Source: Gammaproteobacteria bacterium (GTDB lineage Bacteria > Pseudomonadota > Gammaproteobacteria > Pseudomonadales > Cellvibrionaceae). From it: a DNA stretch of 64,000 nt. Location of the stretch: assembly GCA_004173475.1 (NCBI GenBank), contig SEBU01000005.1, forward strand, positions 372,001 to 436,000, written 5' to 3'. The notes beneath the pieces are model-generated. The model was given only the letters and a program-made list of their open reading frames with translations. It was not told the origin of the DNA and did not search any database. The translations under genes were made by a program, and so were the position numbers. Shown piece by piece: positions 1 through 9,000 of the stretch. Each line of letters starts with the position of its first letter. Within the stretch, counting starts at the first letter, position 1.

Positions 1-125
1 TCCGCGAATTTTGCAAGCAACGTAATGTGAAAACAATGCTGTCTATGATGAGTATGACTGGCGCAATCAACGTTGGACCTAAATCATTCGCTTTGTCTTT
101 TGCGACTGACAAAAATTTAATTTAA
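1..125 (+). CDS. C-terminal end of an unidentified protein (partial)
   Basis: An open frame enters from the left edge in frame 3 and ends at a TAA at 123-125, giving the last 40 residues of a protein. The tail is Met/Ser-rich in the middle and ends in a Lys-Asn-Leu-Ile sequence. A strong hairpin terminator follows 35 nt later, which fits a real gene end. I do not recognise the family; the visible part is too short to assign a function. Confidence 0.5.
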   Translation, partial: REFCKQRNVKTMLSMMSMTGAINVGPKSFALSFATDKNLI

Positions 126-160
126 ACATTGATTTCTTGAAAATCATAATTCGCTTAAAT

Positions 161-191
161 AAAAAAGCCGATCAAAAGATCGGCTTTTTTA
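161..191. terminator. Bidirectional Rho-independent terminator
   Basis: A 7-bp GCCGATC stem with an AAAA loop is flanked by six A on the left and six T on the right. It can therefore end both the partial gene from the left and the minus-strand galE transcript from the right. Confidence 0.85.
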
Positions 192-203
192 TTTAATTAT
201 TAT

Positions 204-1250
204 TCAAACATCATATCCATTCGGATTTTTTTCCTGCCAACGCCATGCATCTTGCATCATCCGCTCAAGCCCGAACTTAACCTCCCAACCCAAATCTTTT
301 TTAGCAAGATCCGCATTAGCGTAACAACTTGCGATATCGCCTGGGCGACGTGGAGAGATTTTATAGGGAACCTTGCGGCCACTTGCAGCTTCAAATGCAC
401 GAACCATTTGCAGCACCGAATAACCACTACCTGTTCCGAGATTATAAGCACGGCAACCTGCGCCAACTTTTTCTAAACCTTTTAATGCTGCGACGTGGCC
501 CAGAGCCAAATCCACCACGTGGATATAATCGCGCACACCCGTGCCATCTACCGTATTGTAGTCATCACCGAATACGGATAATTGCGATAATTTTCCGATC
601 GCAACCTGCGCAATATAGGGCAACAAGTTATTAGGAATTCCCGCAGGATCTTCACCAATTAACCCGCTTTCGTGAGCACCGACTGGGTTAAAATAACGCA
701 GCAAGGAAATATTCCATTGGCTACCTGACGCCTTGGCGATATCACACAAAATTTCTTCTACGATTAATTTACTGCGCCCGTAAGGGTTAGTCGCCGAGGT
801 CGCAAAACTCTCATCTATAGGAACGCTAACAGGGTCACCATAAACTGTTGCCGATGAACTGAAAATCAGATTCCAGATTTTAAATTCTTCCATCACTTCC
901 GCAAGTGATATGGTGCCGGCAACATTGTAACGATAATATTTCATCGGAATTTGTGCAGACTCCCCTACCGCCTTTAAGCCAGCAAAATGCATCACCGCTT
1001 CGAACTTATGCGCCTCAAATACTTTTCGTAAAGCATCTTTGTCGTTGATATCTACCTTATAAAAAACTGGCGCTAAACCTGTAATTTTTTCTACGCGTTT
1101 TAGCGCTTCCTCTTTGCTATTACAAAGATTATCAACCACAACTGGTAAGTAACCTCCATTAATTAGCTCAACACAAACATGACTACCGATAAAACCTGCA
1201 CCACCCGTAACTAAAACGGCGGGGCGCGATGAAAGATTGGATTGACTCAT
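204..1250 (-). CDS. galE: UDP-glucose 4-epimerase
   Basis: GalE interconverts UDP-glucose and UDP-galactose in the cytoplasm, using tightly bound NAD. The protein is 348 residues, close to the usual ~340. It has the Rossmann glycine motif [10 protein letters not shown] at residues 15-24, an SSSATVYG segment at 131-138 and the catalytic YxxxK pair Tyr157/Lys161, all typical of extended short-chain dehydrogenases. A C-terminal [14 protein letters not shown] segment matches the GalE substrate-binding end. The ATG is preceded on the minus strand by a weak ribosome site. It appears to be a single-gene unit that ends at the bidirectional terminator. It probably supplies UDP-galactose for surface polysaccharide or takes part in galactose use. 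Confidence 0.93.
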   Translation of the reverse strand: MSQSNLSSRPAVLVTGGAGFIGSHVCVELINGGYLPVVVDNLCNSKEEALKRVEKITGLAPVFYKVDINDKDALRKVFEAHKFEAVMHFAGLKAVGESAQIPMKYYRYNVAGTISLAEVMEEFKIWNLIFSSSATVYGDPVSVPIDESFATSATNPYGRSKLIVEEILCDIAKASGSQWNISLLRYFNPVGAHESGLIGEDPAGIPNNLLPYIAQVAIGKLSQLSVFGDDYNTVDGTGVRDYIHVVDLALGHVAALKGLEKVGAGCRAYNLGTGSGYSVLQMVRAFEAASGRKVPYKISPRRPGDIASCYANADLAKKDLGWEVKFGLERMMQDAWRWQEKNPNGYDV

Positions 1251-1345
1251 AGAAAAATCCTTAACACGGGCTATGTGAACAGTTGCACAGTATACCCACT
1301 AATCCTTTTAAAAGACCAAATGCCGTTTTGTTAAGTGGCGCAGAA

Positions 1346-1378
1346 ATAAAAAAAGCAAGCCGAAGCTTGCCTTTTAAT
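1346..1378 (-). terminator. Rho-independent terminator after the TorF-like porin gene
   Basis: A GCAAGC-CGAA-GCTTGC hairpin is followed on the minus strand by seven T. It lies about 20 nt beyond the stop of the porin gene. Confidence 0.8.
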
Positions 1379-1398
1379 TAAAACTTACCAGAAACAAA

Positions 1399-2103
1399 CT
1401 ATTCAATTGGAAGCGTCAGGTTAACAACGAAATTAGCTTTATCCGCAGCGTAACCATCGTTGTCTTCTATAATTTTACCCAATGTAAAACTTAACTTGGA
1501 ATTGTACTTGTACGTAATATCGATATGTGAAATTCCATCCATACCTTCAGAGTCGCCATCTTTCATCATATGTTGACCATATTTTATACCGAACTTTTCA
1601 AAATTCAGCTCTGCAGTTACATAGCTATAATCTTCAGAAAAGTAGTCATGATCTGCATTAACTGCGTCGTAATACGTCAATTTAAATGGACCATAACCCA
1701 CTGTTGGAATCACTTCTACATAATCTCCTGGATCAACTGGTTCCCACTTAACCAAACTTTCATCTTTGAAATATAAACCTTTAGGGTTTGCGTAGTTGTA
1801 GGAAACCACGCTCACGCCGTAGGTAAACTCACCCGCAGCACCAGAATAACCAGCATACAAGTCGTACTCTGTTCCTAGCGTATCGTCACCAGATGATGTC
1901 CAAACACCTGCAACAAAACCATTGCTGCTTACATTCACGTCAGCAATTAACGCAGCACCACCCAGTAAATCAAAACCACGCCAGTAGTACATATTGGATG
2001 CGCCAACAGTAGCGGCGACATCAGCATGAGCAGCCGGCACAGCAAAACCAACCATCGCAGAGAGAGCAACTGCGCTAGCAATTAATTTTTGTTTCATCTT
2101 CAT
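1399..2103 (-). CDS. TorF-family putative outer-membrane porin
   Basis: The product is 234 residues when started at the ATG at 2103. A longer frame opens at 2331, but 2103 is preferred: AGAGGA lies 6 nt upstream and a classic signal peptide follows (MKMKQKLIASAVALSAM... cut after AHA). The mature part is rich in aromatic and Gly/Ser residues, alternates in a beta-barrel fashion, and carries the YYWRGFDLLGGA segment typical of the TorF/Gcw_chp family. The C-terminus (VVNLTLPIE) lacks the usual terminal Phe. It is probably an outer-membrane beta-barrel; its substrate is unknown. The gene is monocistronic, with its own terminator downstream. Confidence 0.75.
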   Translation of the reverse strand: MKMKQKLIASAVALSAMVGFAVPAAHADVAATVGASNMYYWRGFDLLGGAALIADVNVSSNGFVAGVWTSSGDDTLGTEYDLYAGYSGAAGEFTYGVSVVSYNYANPKGLYFKDESLVKWEPVDPGDYVEVIPTVGYGPFKLTYYDAVNADHDYFSEDYSYVTAELNFEKFGIKYGQHMMKDGDSEGMDGISHIDITYKYNSKLSFTLGKIIEDNDGYAADKANFVVNLTLPIE

Positions 2104-2327
2104 GAGTAAATCCTCTAGGTGTGTTTCTACATTAGTTTTTGAGGCAGCCGAATCATATTGAACGACGTGCCAGTAACTTTGCAGGTTGCAAGCCAACTTT
2201 GGATTTTCCTTATATTTCATTGCCTTAAATGACGAATACTGTCTTGCATACAACATAACATACCGATCGAAGCACCAATTGAGCGCACCATTTGCGAAAG
2301 GATCACAAAGTTGCGCACCAAAGTCGT

Positions 2328-3275
2328 TCACTTATATCTATGATAATCATGTTTGGCGTCTAACAGTCCATCGTCCGTCCACGAATCACGCTGAAGATAC
2401 TTATAAAATAGATTATTTGACGGCAAATCCAAGTAGAGCAAAAGCGCAACAATTACAAGCACCGCGCCTATCCAGAGCTGCACGCTTAAAGTTTCATTTC
2501 CAATCCAGGCTCCTAATATCAACGCGAGAACCGGAGTCATAAATGTGATAAGCGATACAGATGTGGGCGTCATATTCGCCAACACGTAAAAAAATAACCC
2601 TGCGCCTATAAGAGATCCGAATACAGCTAAATAACTTACTGACACTAATGATTTAGTAGAAATAATCTTTGGAACATTTCCGTCGAAAATCCACCACATT
2701 AACAACAGCGCAGGCAACGAAAACAACATGGTGCCTATGGCTTGATTAAACGCATCGGTTTTTACAGCTAACTTTTTAACAAGAACACTGCTGAAGCTGA
2801 ATAAAAAGCACGACAGTAAAATTCCAGCAACGCCAAATACGGAGCGAAGGTTCAATTGAAATTGGTGATAGAAAATGACGACCAAACCAATAAGTGCTAA
2901 TAAAAAAGCAAATACTCGTTTAAAGCTAAACGGATTTTGCTTCAGCAAAACCAACGTCATGAGTCCCATCACAAAGGGCGACATTGCAAATACAACCGCT
3001 ACTAAACCCGATGGAATAAATTGCGCCGACCAATAGACGACCGGCATATTGGGAAAAATTCCAATAGCCCCTGCCGCGTACATTTTCCAAGCGCCTTCAC
3101 TCCCAAATAATTTACGACGCAGCGCCAAATTAATAGCCAACCCAATACCCAAGGCTACGGACATGCGCAACACAACAGCAGCTATAAAACTTAAACTATC
3201 ACTGCTCCATTGAATAGTAAGGGGGGTAGTAGCCCAAATAAGCACTACCGAAAAATATGCGAGTAAAACTGCCAT
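2328..3275 (-). CDS. EamA/DMT-superfamily transporter
   Basis: This is a 315-residue, very hydrophobic protein with about ten predicted membrane helices arranged as two similar halves, the hallmark of the EamA (DUF6) drug/metabolite transporter family. The first half begins VLLAYFSVVLIWATTPLTI, with the Trp-Ala-Thr-Thr-Pro motif of family members. The second half contains the matching ...LIGAGLFFYVLANMTPTSVSL region. It is likely an inner-membrane exporter of small metabolites; the substrate cannot be read from sequence. The stop at 2328 lies 224 nt upstream of the porin start, so the two may be transcribed separately. Confidence 0.85.
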   Translation of the reverse strand: MAVLLAYFSVVLIWATTPLTIQWSSDSLSFIAAVVLRMSVALGIGLAINLALRRKLFGSEGAWKMYAAGAIGIFPNMPVVYWSAQFIPSGLVAVVFAMSPFVMGLMTLVLLKQNPFSFKRVFAFLLALIGLVVIFYHQFQLNLRSVFGVAGILLSCFLFSFSSVLVKKLAVKTDAFNQAIGTMLFSLPALLLMWWIFDGNVPKIISTKSLVSVSYLAVFGSLIGAGLFFYVLANMTPTSVSLITFMTPVLALILGAWIGNETLSVQLWIGAVLVIVALLLYLDLPSNNLFYKYLQRDSWTDDGLLDAKHDYHRYK

Positions 3276-3365
3276 GCGCCTGCTCCTTTTCCTAGCAACA
3301 AAAATCGCAACAGAAAATATTGCGAATTAAAAGACTGCAAGAGAAAACACGCGGCAATTTATAAA

Positions 3366-3402
3366 AACAAAAAGGCCGCAGGTTTTATGCTGCGGCCTTT
3401 GA
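3366..3402 (-). terminator. Rho-independent terminator of an unannotated minus-strand transcript
   Basis: An AAAGGCCGCA/TGCGGCCTTT stem is followed on the minus strand by a T5-G-T5 run but only by TTT on the plus strand, so it works on minus-strand RNA. The only minus-strand candidate upstream is the small unit starting near 3554. Confidence 0.7.
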
Positions 3403-3429
3403 TAAATCGAGAATCTTTTTATTTCACTT

Positions 3430-3528
3430 TCATTCTCTTTCAAATCCCGCAAATAAATATGCGTAAACGACTGCCCAGAAGAGGGGTCGCATAGCGCAAA
3501 TTCGTTTGGCGGAATGATGGAGAGACAT
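3430..3528 (-). CDS. Possible 32-residue small protein or sRNA-embedded frame
   Basis: An ATG at 3528 opens 32 codons to a TGA at 3430-3432. The second half (RPLFWAVVYAYLFAGFERE) could be a short membrane helix with a charged end. There is no clear Shine-Dalgarno before this ATG or before the internal ATG at 3492, so translation is doubtful. A promoter upstream and a terminator downstream do frame it as an independent ~190-nt transcript. It may equally be a non-coding RNA. I do not recognise the sequence. Confidence 0.35.
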   Translation of the reverse strand: MSLHHSAKRICAMRPLFWAVVYAYLFAGFERE

Positions 3529-3560
3529 AGTGTTAATTTCTAAACATTTAAGATGCAATG

Positions 3561-3589
3561 ACTCTAAAGGATACTTATAACTTTCTCAA
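3561..3589 (-). promoter_or_regulatory. Predicted sigma-70 promoter for the small minus-strand transcript
   Basis: On the minus strand TTGAGA (3584-3589) is separated by 17 nt from TAGAGT (3561-3566). The predicted start is near 3554, about 190 nt from the orphan terminator. Confidence 0.45.
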
Positions 3590-3658
3590 CCCCTTTTTGA
3601 ATATTTTTTTATAAGCACAGATCACCTATACTCATTCACTTATTGCAAAGGTGAAATA

Positions 3659-4897
3659 ATGAAAACTTATTTGGTGGGCGGAGCTGTACGCGACAAATTA
3701 CTCGGCTATCCCTTTCATGAAAAAGATTGGGTTGTCGTAGGCGCTACACCTGAAATAATGGAGCAGCAGGGCTTCACTCCTGTAGGGAAAGATTTTCCGG
3801 TATTTTTGCATCCACAGACAAAAGAAGAATACGCGTTGGCTCGCACAGAGCGAAAAACTGGACGCGGTTACGCAGGTTTCAGTTTTTACTGCGGTGAAGA
3901 CGTTACTATTGAAGACGATCTTATCCGACGCGATCTCACAATTAATGCAATTGCTGAAGACGAAACAGGAAACCTGATTGATCCTTATGGTGGACAGCAG
4001 GATATCGCCACTAAAAAACTGCGTCATGTTTCCAATGCATTCCTGGAAGACCCTGTGCGTATTTTGCGTGTCGCGCGCTTTGCTGCACGCTACCACCATT
4101 CAGGTTTCACTATTGCTGACGAAACTAATTTGCTTATGCAGGAAATGGTAAATAATGGTGAGGTGGATCATTTAGTAGCGGAGCGCGTGTGGAAAGAAAC
4201 ACAACGCGCGCTTGGTGAAAAATCGCCGCATATATTTATTAACAGCTTACGTGGCTGCGGTGCATTGAAGCGCATATTTCCAGAAATTAATGCGCTATTT
4301 GGTGTACCTCAAACAGCAATTTATCACCCTGAAGTTGATACGGGCATTCACACTCTTATGAGCTTGCAACAAGCAGCGAAAATTACTGAAAATGTTTGTG
4401 TTCGCTTTGCAACTTTGGTACACGATTTAGGTAAAGGCACAACGCCAGAGCAGGAGTGGCCACGTCATATTGCGCATGAGGAACGCAGTATTCCCTTGGT
4501 AAAAAAATTATGCGACCGCATAGGTGCACCGAAGGAATATAAAGAACTCGCATTGATGGTTGCGCAATGGCATACGCACTGCCATCGAGCACTCGAACTC
4601 AAGCCCGCTACCTTATTAAAAGTATTGCAAATGACTGACGCCTTTCGCAGACCGGAGCGTTTCGAAAATTTTCTTATTTGTTGCGAGGCAGATGCGCGCG
4701 GGCGTACCGGCTTTGAAAACAGAGATTACCCGCAAGCCGATTATTTTCGTTCGGCATTAAAATGCACATTAACGATCAACATACAAGATATTCGTGAGCG
4801 TGGGTTTACGGGTAAAGAATTTGGTGATGAAGTGAGTCGTCTTCGCATTAAAGCTTTAACTGATACCATGAATAACACTAACGTGATTAAAAAATAA
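3659..4897 (+). CDS. cca: CCA tRNA nucleotidyltransferase (HD-domain type)
   Basis: This enzyme adds or repairs the 3' CCA end of tRNAs using CTP and ATP. It is 412 residues, the same length as the E. coli enzyme. The class II nucleotidyltransferase motif GGAVRDKLLG (residues 7-16) is followed by EKDWVVVGA. An RRDLTINA segment follows near residue 90 and the flexible EDPVRILRVARFAARY near 135. A C-terminal HD phosphohydrolase domain carries LVHDLGKG near residue 255, giving the 2',3'-cyclic phosphodiesterase activity known in gammaproteobacterial members. The start is supported by an AAGGTG site 6 nt upstream. The stop overlaps the next ATG by one base (TAATG), so cca is translationally coupled to the CorA-like gene. 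Confidence 0.95.
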   Translation: MKTYLVGGAVRDKLLGYPFHEKDWVVVGATPEIMEQQGFTPVGKDFPVFLHPQTKEEYALARTERKTGRGYAGFSFYCGEDVTIEDDLIRRDLTINAIAEDETGNLIDPYGGQQDIATKKLRHVSNAFLEDPVRILRVARFAARYHHSGFTIADETNLLMQEMVNNGEVDHLVAERVWKETQRALGEKSPHIFINSLRGCGALKRIFPEINALFGVPQTAIYHPEVDTGIHTLMSLQQAAKITENVCVRFATLVHDLGKGTTPEQEWPRHIAHEERSIPLVKKLCDRIGAPKEYKELALMVAQWHTHCHRALELKPATLLKVLQMTDAFRRPERFENFLICCEADARGRTGFENRDYPQADYFRSALKCTLTINIQDIRERGFTGKEFGDEVSRLRIKALTDTMNNTNVIKK

Positions 4898-5862
4898 TGA
4901 TACGCACTCAACTCCTCACAAAAGATGGTGAATATTTAACGGGCGACGAAGAACTTGTCGAGCGCTGGCGAAAAGATAAATGTGGGTTTATATGGATTGA
5001 CTTAGAAGGTGAGCGCCCCGCTGATGAAAAAATCATTTTGCAGTCACTCAATTGCCATCAACTTGCAATTGAAGATGTACAACGCTTTCGCCATCCTCCA
5101 AAAACTGAAACCTTCGATGAACACACGTTGATTTTATATCGCGGCCTGAGCGAATTTAAAAAAGATCTCACCTTTAAACAAATGACAATTGCCCTCTTTG
5201 CAGGTGACCGATGCTTGATTAGCTGCCATCAACGACCTTCTCGTGGCGTTACGCATTATTGGGAACACGCTAAACCTGAAAATCTGTTGGTGAGCCCTGG
5301 ATTATTAGCCTCAAAAATTATGCGATTTTCGGTGGGTTGTTACCTTGATTCTATTTTGGAGTTTGAACCCTACCTAAACGAAATAGAAGATTCGATGCAG
5401 GAAAAACCCAGCGATGAAATTATGCGAGAATTAATCGCTTATAAATCTCGCTTGCGAAAACTTAAACGCATTTTTAGTTATCACGAACGCCTCGTAACTA
5501 ATTTATTAAAAGATATTCCGCAACGACTCATTGATGAGGATGGAGATATCGAACATGGCCTCCAGGACTTATTTGAGCGCTGCGAGCGCTTAAATAGTTT
5601 ATGCACTATGTATTTTGAAATTTGCGGCGATTTAATTAATGGTTACCTATCCATTAGTTCCCACCAGTTGAACAATACCATGAAGGTGCTAACAGTAATC
5701 ACCGCGATATTTGTACCGCTTACATTTATTGTGGGAGTTTATGGAATGAACTTCGACAATATGCCGGAGCTGCATTGGCAATACGGATATTATTTCGTAT
5801 GGGCAGGCATGTTACTTTTTTCCTGCGCCGCAGGCATATTCGCCTACAAAAAATGGTTGTAG
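4897..5862 (+). CDS. CorA/ZntB-family metal ion transporter
   Basis: This is a 321-residue inner-membrane transporter. It has a long soluble, partly helical cytoplasmic domain and two C-terminal membrane helices. The first helix ends in the signature YGMN within FIVGVYGMNFDN near residues 280-291, diagnostic of CorA-type channels. The family forms pentamers moving Mg2+, Co2+ or, in ZntB, Zn2+. The N-terminal style (DLEGERPADEKII...) resembles ZntB more than CorA, but specificity is not readable. The gene overlaps the cca stop by one base, and two bases separate its stop from the following GNAT gene, so the three form an operon. Confidence 0.85.
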   Translation: MIRTQLLTKDGEYLTGDEELVERWRKDKCGFIWIDLEGERPADEKIILQSLNCHQLAIEDVQRFRHPPKTETFDEHTLILYRGLSEFKKDLTFKQMTIALFAGDRCLISCHQRPSRGVTHYWEHAKPENLLVSPGLLASKIMRFSVGCYLDSILEFEPYLNEIEDSMQEKPSDEIMRELIAYKSRLRKLKRIFSYHERLVTNLLKDIPQRLIDEDGDIEHGLQDLFERCERLNSLCTMYFEICGDLINGYLSISSHQLNNTMKVLTVITAIFVPLTFIVGVYGMNFDNMPELHWQYGYYFVWAGMLLFSCAAGIFAYKKWL

Positions 5863-5864
5863 AT

Positions 5865-6383
5865 ATGAGCCAACCATTTTCAGTTTATCTACGCAAGCCC
5901 CGTTCAGATGATAAAGAGGCCCTAGTTGCTGCCTATGAGCGAAGTAGTGGACTTCATCAGCCTTTCACATTTGCGCCTGAGAATATAGATACTTATATAA
6001 ATCAAGCCAACCGTTATCTTGCTTGCATTAAAGAAACGCATGTAATTGTTGGCACATTAAATATTTCTAATATCGTGCGAGGCTGGTTTCAATCAGCTTA
6101 TTTAGGTTATGAAGTTTTCGCACCTTATCAACAGCGAGGTTTAATGTACCAAGGACTACTTTTACTGATAGACGAAGCTTTCACAAAACTAAACCTGCAT
6201 CGATTAGAAGCAAATATTCAACCTGATAATATTGCATCAATTAAGCTGGTTGAAAAAGCCGGATTTATTAAAGAAGGATATTCTAAAAATTATCTTAGGG
6301 TCGGTGGTAAGGAATGGAAAGATCATGAACGCTGGGCAATCGTTAACAGTCATTGGCAAGGCCAAGACAGTGCAGGAATTTAA
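5865..6383 (+). CDS. GNAT-family N-acetyltransferase, RimJ/RimL-like
   Basis: The product is 172 residues starting at ATG 5865, two bases after the CorA-like stop; a longer frame opening at 5775 lies inside that gene and is not used. The fold shows the GNAT acetyl-CoA loop as YLGYEVFAPYQQRGLMYQGL, and the C-terminal NIASIKLVEKAGFIKEG segment typical of RimJ/RimL ribosomal-protein alanine acetyltransferases. It probably acetylates protein N-termini or a small amine; the target is unknown. It is the last gene of the cca operon and converges on folK with a 25-base gap. Confidence 0.82.
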   Translation: MSQPFSVYLRKPRSDDKEALVAAYERSSGLHQPFTFAPENIDTYINQANRYLACIKETHVIVGTLNISNIVRGWFQSAYLGYEVFAPYQQRGLMYQGLLLLIDEAFTKLNLHRLEANIQPDNIASIKLVEKAGFIKEGYSKNYLRVGGKEWKDHERWAIVNSHWQGQDSAGI

Positions 6384-6408
6384 TTTCGCCACATTAAACG
6401 TACGCGCA

Positions 6409-6942
6409 TTAAATCCTAACGCAGCTATTTTTCTCAGGTATTAAAACTCCCCCGCTCCAAACAAAATCAATGGGCCATAACACTTGTGAGCTTTGATCGT
6501 ATTCAGACCAAAGCTCGGAATAGGTTTTTTTAAATTGCGGATGCAACTCATTCGGAGCAATCTCTGAAAGAGGCAATAATACAAACGCGTTTTTTGTAAT
6601 CTCGGCACGAGGAAGTTCAATACCGCTTTCAACGCCTACAAAATTTCCATAAGTGAGAATATCTATATCTAATGTTTGCGGTCTGTATTTTGGTCCAGTA
6701 CGAACACGGCCGTGGTTATCCTCAATTTTTTTTATTGTCTCGGATAGATCTGCAATAGCTAACTCCGTTTGCAAAGACACTACTAAATTATAAAAATGGC
6801 TACCCCTAAAACCTACAGATTCACTTTCAAACACGCGCGAACAAATTAAGCGTCCAAACTTATTGTTAAGCGCATCCAACCCTGCACGAATATTTTTTTC
6901 TCGATTGAGATTGCTGCCTAAACCTAAAAACACGTGCGTCAT
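6409..6942 (-). CDS. folK: 2-amino-4-hydroxy-6-hydroxymethyldihydropteridine pyrophosphokinase
   Basis: FolK transfers pyrophosphate from ATP to 6-hydroxymethyl-dihydropterin in folate synthesis. The 177-residue protein has the N-terminal GLGSNL motif (residues 7-12) and the RPQTLDIDIL signature near residue 88, whose aspartates bind the two Mg2+ ions. The length is normal. Its ATG overlaps the folB stop by four bases (ATGA), so it is translated with folB in the tsaD-folB-folK operon. Confidence 0.93.
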   Translation of the reverse strand: MTHVFLGLGSNLNREKNIRAGLDALNNKFGRLICSRVFESESVGFRGSHFYNLVVSLQTELAIADLSETIKKIEDNHGRVRTGPKYRPQTLDIDILTYGNFVGVESGIELPRAEITKNAFVLLPLSEIAPNELHPQFKKTYSELWSEYDQSSQVLWPIDFVWSGGVLIPEKNSCVRI

Positions 6943-7313
6943 TCAATTTTTCCAAGAGTAGGTTTAACACCGCGCTCAACAATAATACCTACCGCATTTG
7001 CACCTAAAACGGCATTGGGTTTGGTTAATGTTAACCGAAGCCAGGGAACATGAAATTCACTGCGAATTAGTGCCGCAACATTTTCTGCCAAGGTTTCGAC
7101 TAAAAGTGCATGATGCGATTCGCCGTAAGCAATAATGCGCTGCGAAACGGCATGATAATTCAGTGCAAACTCAATATTGTCAGTCGCTGATGCCTTACGA
7201 ATATCCGTAGCCATCTCAACATCAAATACCAGGGTTTGTTTCACCTGGCGCTCCCAATCATAAATGCCAATGATCGTATCAACGCGCAAATTGCGGATGA
7301 AAACAATATCCAT
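6939..7313 (-). CDS. folB: Dihydroneopterin aldolase
   Basis: FolB cleaves 7,8-dihydroneopterin to 6-hydroxymethyl-dihydropterin and glycolaldehyde, the step just before FolK. The 124-residue protein has the family N-terminus IRNLRVDTIIGIYDWERQVKQ with the catalytic Glu22-type position conserved, and a C-terminal LTKPNAVLGANAVGI segment. It starts 18 nt after the tsaD stop and overlaps folK by four bases, which places two successive folate enzymes in one translation-coupled unit. Confidence 0.93.
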   Translation of the reverse strand: MDIVFIRNLRVDTIIGIYDWERQVKQTLVFDVEMATDIRKASATDNIEFALNYHAVSQRIIAYGESHHALLVETLAENVAALIRSEFHVPWLRLTLTKPNAVLGANAVGIIVERGVKPTLGKIE

Positions 7314-7331
7314 AAACTTTCGCCAAATAAA

Positions 7332-8360
7332 TTAGAGGGGAGACAAGCTGTCGAGCGGCCAACGCGCCTTAACATTTACCGCCAGACTTTCGTGCTGGTT
7401 GTCGAGCAAACGTTGGCAGCCCGCGTAAGCAATCATGGCGCCATTGTCAGTGCAGAATTCATGGCGGGCGTAAAATACTTTGGCATTTGTTTTTGCCAAC
7501 GCAATTTCTAAATCCGCTCGCAATTTTTTATTTGCGGAAACACCACCTGCAATAACCAGGGTTTTCAAGCCCGTTTGCTCCAGCGCTCGCTTGCATTTAA
7601 TCACCAGAGTTTCAACCACTGCGGTTTGAAACGCACAAGCGATATCCGCGCAGGTTTGATCGTCGGGCAAACCATTTTCTAATTTGTGTTTTGCGATTGT
7701 TGTAAGTGTAAAAGTTTTTAATCCGCTGAAGCTGAAATCCAAACCCGGACGATCAACCATTGGACGAGGGAAAATAAATCGCCCTTCCACACCTGACTCC
7801 GCCAATTTGGCAACTTGCGGACCACCCGGATAATCGAGATCGAGCATTTTAGCGGCCTTATCAAAAGCCTCACCTGCTGCGTCATCCACAGATTCGCCCA
7901 ATAATTCATAGACGCCAATCGCATCCACTTTCACTAATTGTGTATGGCCACCTGATACAAGCAAGGCAACAAATGGAAAAGCCGGAGGATTATTTTCCAG
8001 CATCGGCGCTAACAAATGTCCCTCCATATGGTGAACACCAATCGCCGGTACATTCCAGGCGTAAGCGAGTGAGCGGCCCAATGAAGCGCCCACCATAAGC
8101 GCGCCAATTAAGCCAGGGCCAGAGGTGTAGGCGATACCATCTATATCTGCCGCAGCGGAACCGCTTTTTGCCAAGACTTCATTAATAAGAGGTAAGGTTT
8201 TACGCACATGGTCGCGAGATGCTAACTCGGGAACCACGCCACCGTATTCAGCATGCAGGGCGATTTGGCTATAAAGGGTGTGTGCGAGCAGACCGCGCTC
8301 GCTGTCATAAACGGCAACACCAGTTTCATCGCAGGAAGTTTCGAGGCCAAGAATTCGCAT
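7332..8360 (-). CDS. tsaD: tRNA N6-adenosine threonylcarbamoyltransferase
   Basis: TsaD transfers threonylcarbamoyl to A37 of ANN-decoding tRNAs, acting with TsaB, TsaE and TsaC. The start at 8360 ([14 protein letters not shown]) is chosen over an upstream ATG at 8387 because it matches family N-termini. The result is 342 residues, a standard length. The sequence shows the ASKHA ATPase fold, the metal-binding HHMEGH segment (His109/His113 type) near residue 110, SGGHTQLV near 133, and [13 protein letters not shown] toward the C-terminus. It is the first gene of the tsaD-folB-folK unit and is divergent from rpsU, a common arrangement in gammaproteobacteria. Confidence 0.95.
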   Translation of the reverse strand: MRILGLETSCDETGVAVYDSERGLLAHTLYSQIALHAEYGGVVPELASRDHVRKTLPLINEVLAKSGSAAADIDGIAYTSGPGLIGALMVGASLGRSLAYAWNVPAIGVHHMEGHLLAPMLENNPPAFPFVALLVSGGHTQLVKVDAIGVYELLGESVDDAAGEAFDKAAKMLDLDYPGGPQVAKLAESGVEGRFIFPRPMVDRPGLDFSFSGLKTFTLTTIAKHKLENGLPDDQTCADIACAFQTAVVETLVIKCKRALEQTGLKTLVIAGGVSANKKLRADLEIALAKTNAKVFYARHEFCTDNGAMIAYAGCQRLLDNQHESLAVNVKARWPLDSLSPL

Positions 8361-8693
8361 ATTGAGTAAAACGCTCGCTAAAATCACGGCGTCATCATAA
8401 AGCAGATACCATCACAAAAATAGAAGTTTGGTCCGAGCCAAAACCTTAACGAGATCTTAAATTTCTCCAAAATCGCAAGGCGTTTTACTCACGGAACTGA
8501 AGTCTATTCCCTATAAATAGGGATTGGACCACTGAGTTAGTGCAGCCAGAGAATTGAAAAGTGAGTCGCTGCTAGTGTTTTGAGGTTGCAGGCTCGGGTA
8601 TATATGTATAAAATCCGCACCCCTTGGACGCCTTGCCGCATTTGCGGTAAAACAACCTCAAGACATCATTTTCCAAAAAACACAGGTCAAAAC
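8361..8693. promoter_or_regulatory. Divergent tsaD/rpsU regulatory region
   Basis: This 333-base space holds the start signals of both operons. It contains a palindrome, CCCTATAAATAGGG (8509-8522), and a likely rpsU promoter with TTGCAG (8586-8591), 17 nt and TAAAAT (8609-8614). No further gene was seen. Confidence 0.5.
8586..8614 (+). promoter_or_regulatory. Predicted sigma-70 promoter of the rpsU-dnaG-rpoD operon
   Basis: TTGCAG and TAAAAT are separated by 17 nt. The start point would fall near 8621, leaving a leader of about 73 nt before rpsU. Confidence 0.5.
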
Positions 8694-8909
8694 ATGCCTT
8701 CAGTAAAACTTAAAGAAAACGAACCCTTTGACGTAGCTTTACGTCGTTTTAAACGCGCTTGTGAAAAAGCAGGTATTTTGGCTGACGTTCGCGCTCGCGA
8801 ATGCTATGAGAAGCCAACCACTATTCGTAAACGTGACGCTGCTGCTGCTGTTAAGCGCCACGCTAAAAAGGTTCAACGCGAATCTAAAAAGTTTACCCGT
8901 CTGTATTAA
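8694..8909 (+). CDS. rpsU: 30S ribosomal protein S21
   Basis: S21 is a small basic protein of the 30S subunit that helps initiate translation near the anti-Shine-Dalgarno region. The 71-residue product starting [21 protein letters not shown] and ending in a Lys/Arg-rich tail is nearly invariant in gammaproteobacteria. A frame extends upstream to 8580, but ATG 8694 gives the family length. It is the first gene of the classic macromolecular-synthesis operon with dnaG and rpoD. Confidence 0.97.
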   Translation: MPSVKLKENEPFDVALRRFKRACEKAGILADVRARECYEKPTTIRKRDAAAAVKRHAKKVQRESKKFTRLY

Positions 8910-8965
8910 TTTTTGATTGGTTTACCGGCTTAAGGCTAACGTAAACCTGCTTAAATGATGACTTG

Positions 8966-9000
8966 AAGACCGCGATGTAAAATTACATCGCGGTTTTTTG
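8966..9000 (+). terminator. Intra-operon terminator/attenuator between rpsU and dnaG
   Basis: A 12-bp ACCGCGATGTAA stem is followed by T6. In E. coli a partial terminator sits at the same place and lets S21 be made in excess over primase; the position here suggests the same role. Confidence 0.85.

Larger units (their letters stand above)
3276..3658. other. Intergenic region with an orphan minus-strand transcription unit
   Basis: These 383 bases separate the EamA gene from cca. They hold a terminator oriented for the minus strand (3366-3402), a good minus-strand promoter (3561-3589) and, between them, a 32-codon minus frame (3430-3528). No larger gene is present. Confidence 0.6.

Noticed and set aside
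1399..2331. Longer 310-residue version of the TorF-like protein
   Set aside because: The first 76 residues are unlike a signal sequence and overlap the EamA stop; ATG 2103 has a good SD and signal peptide.
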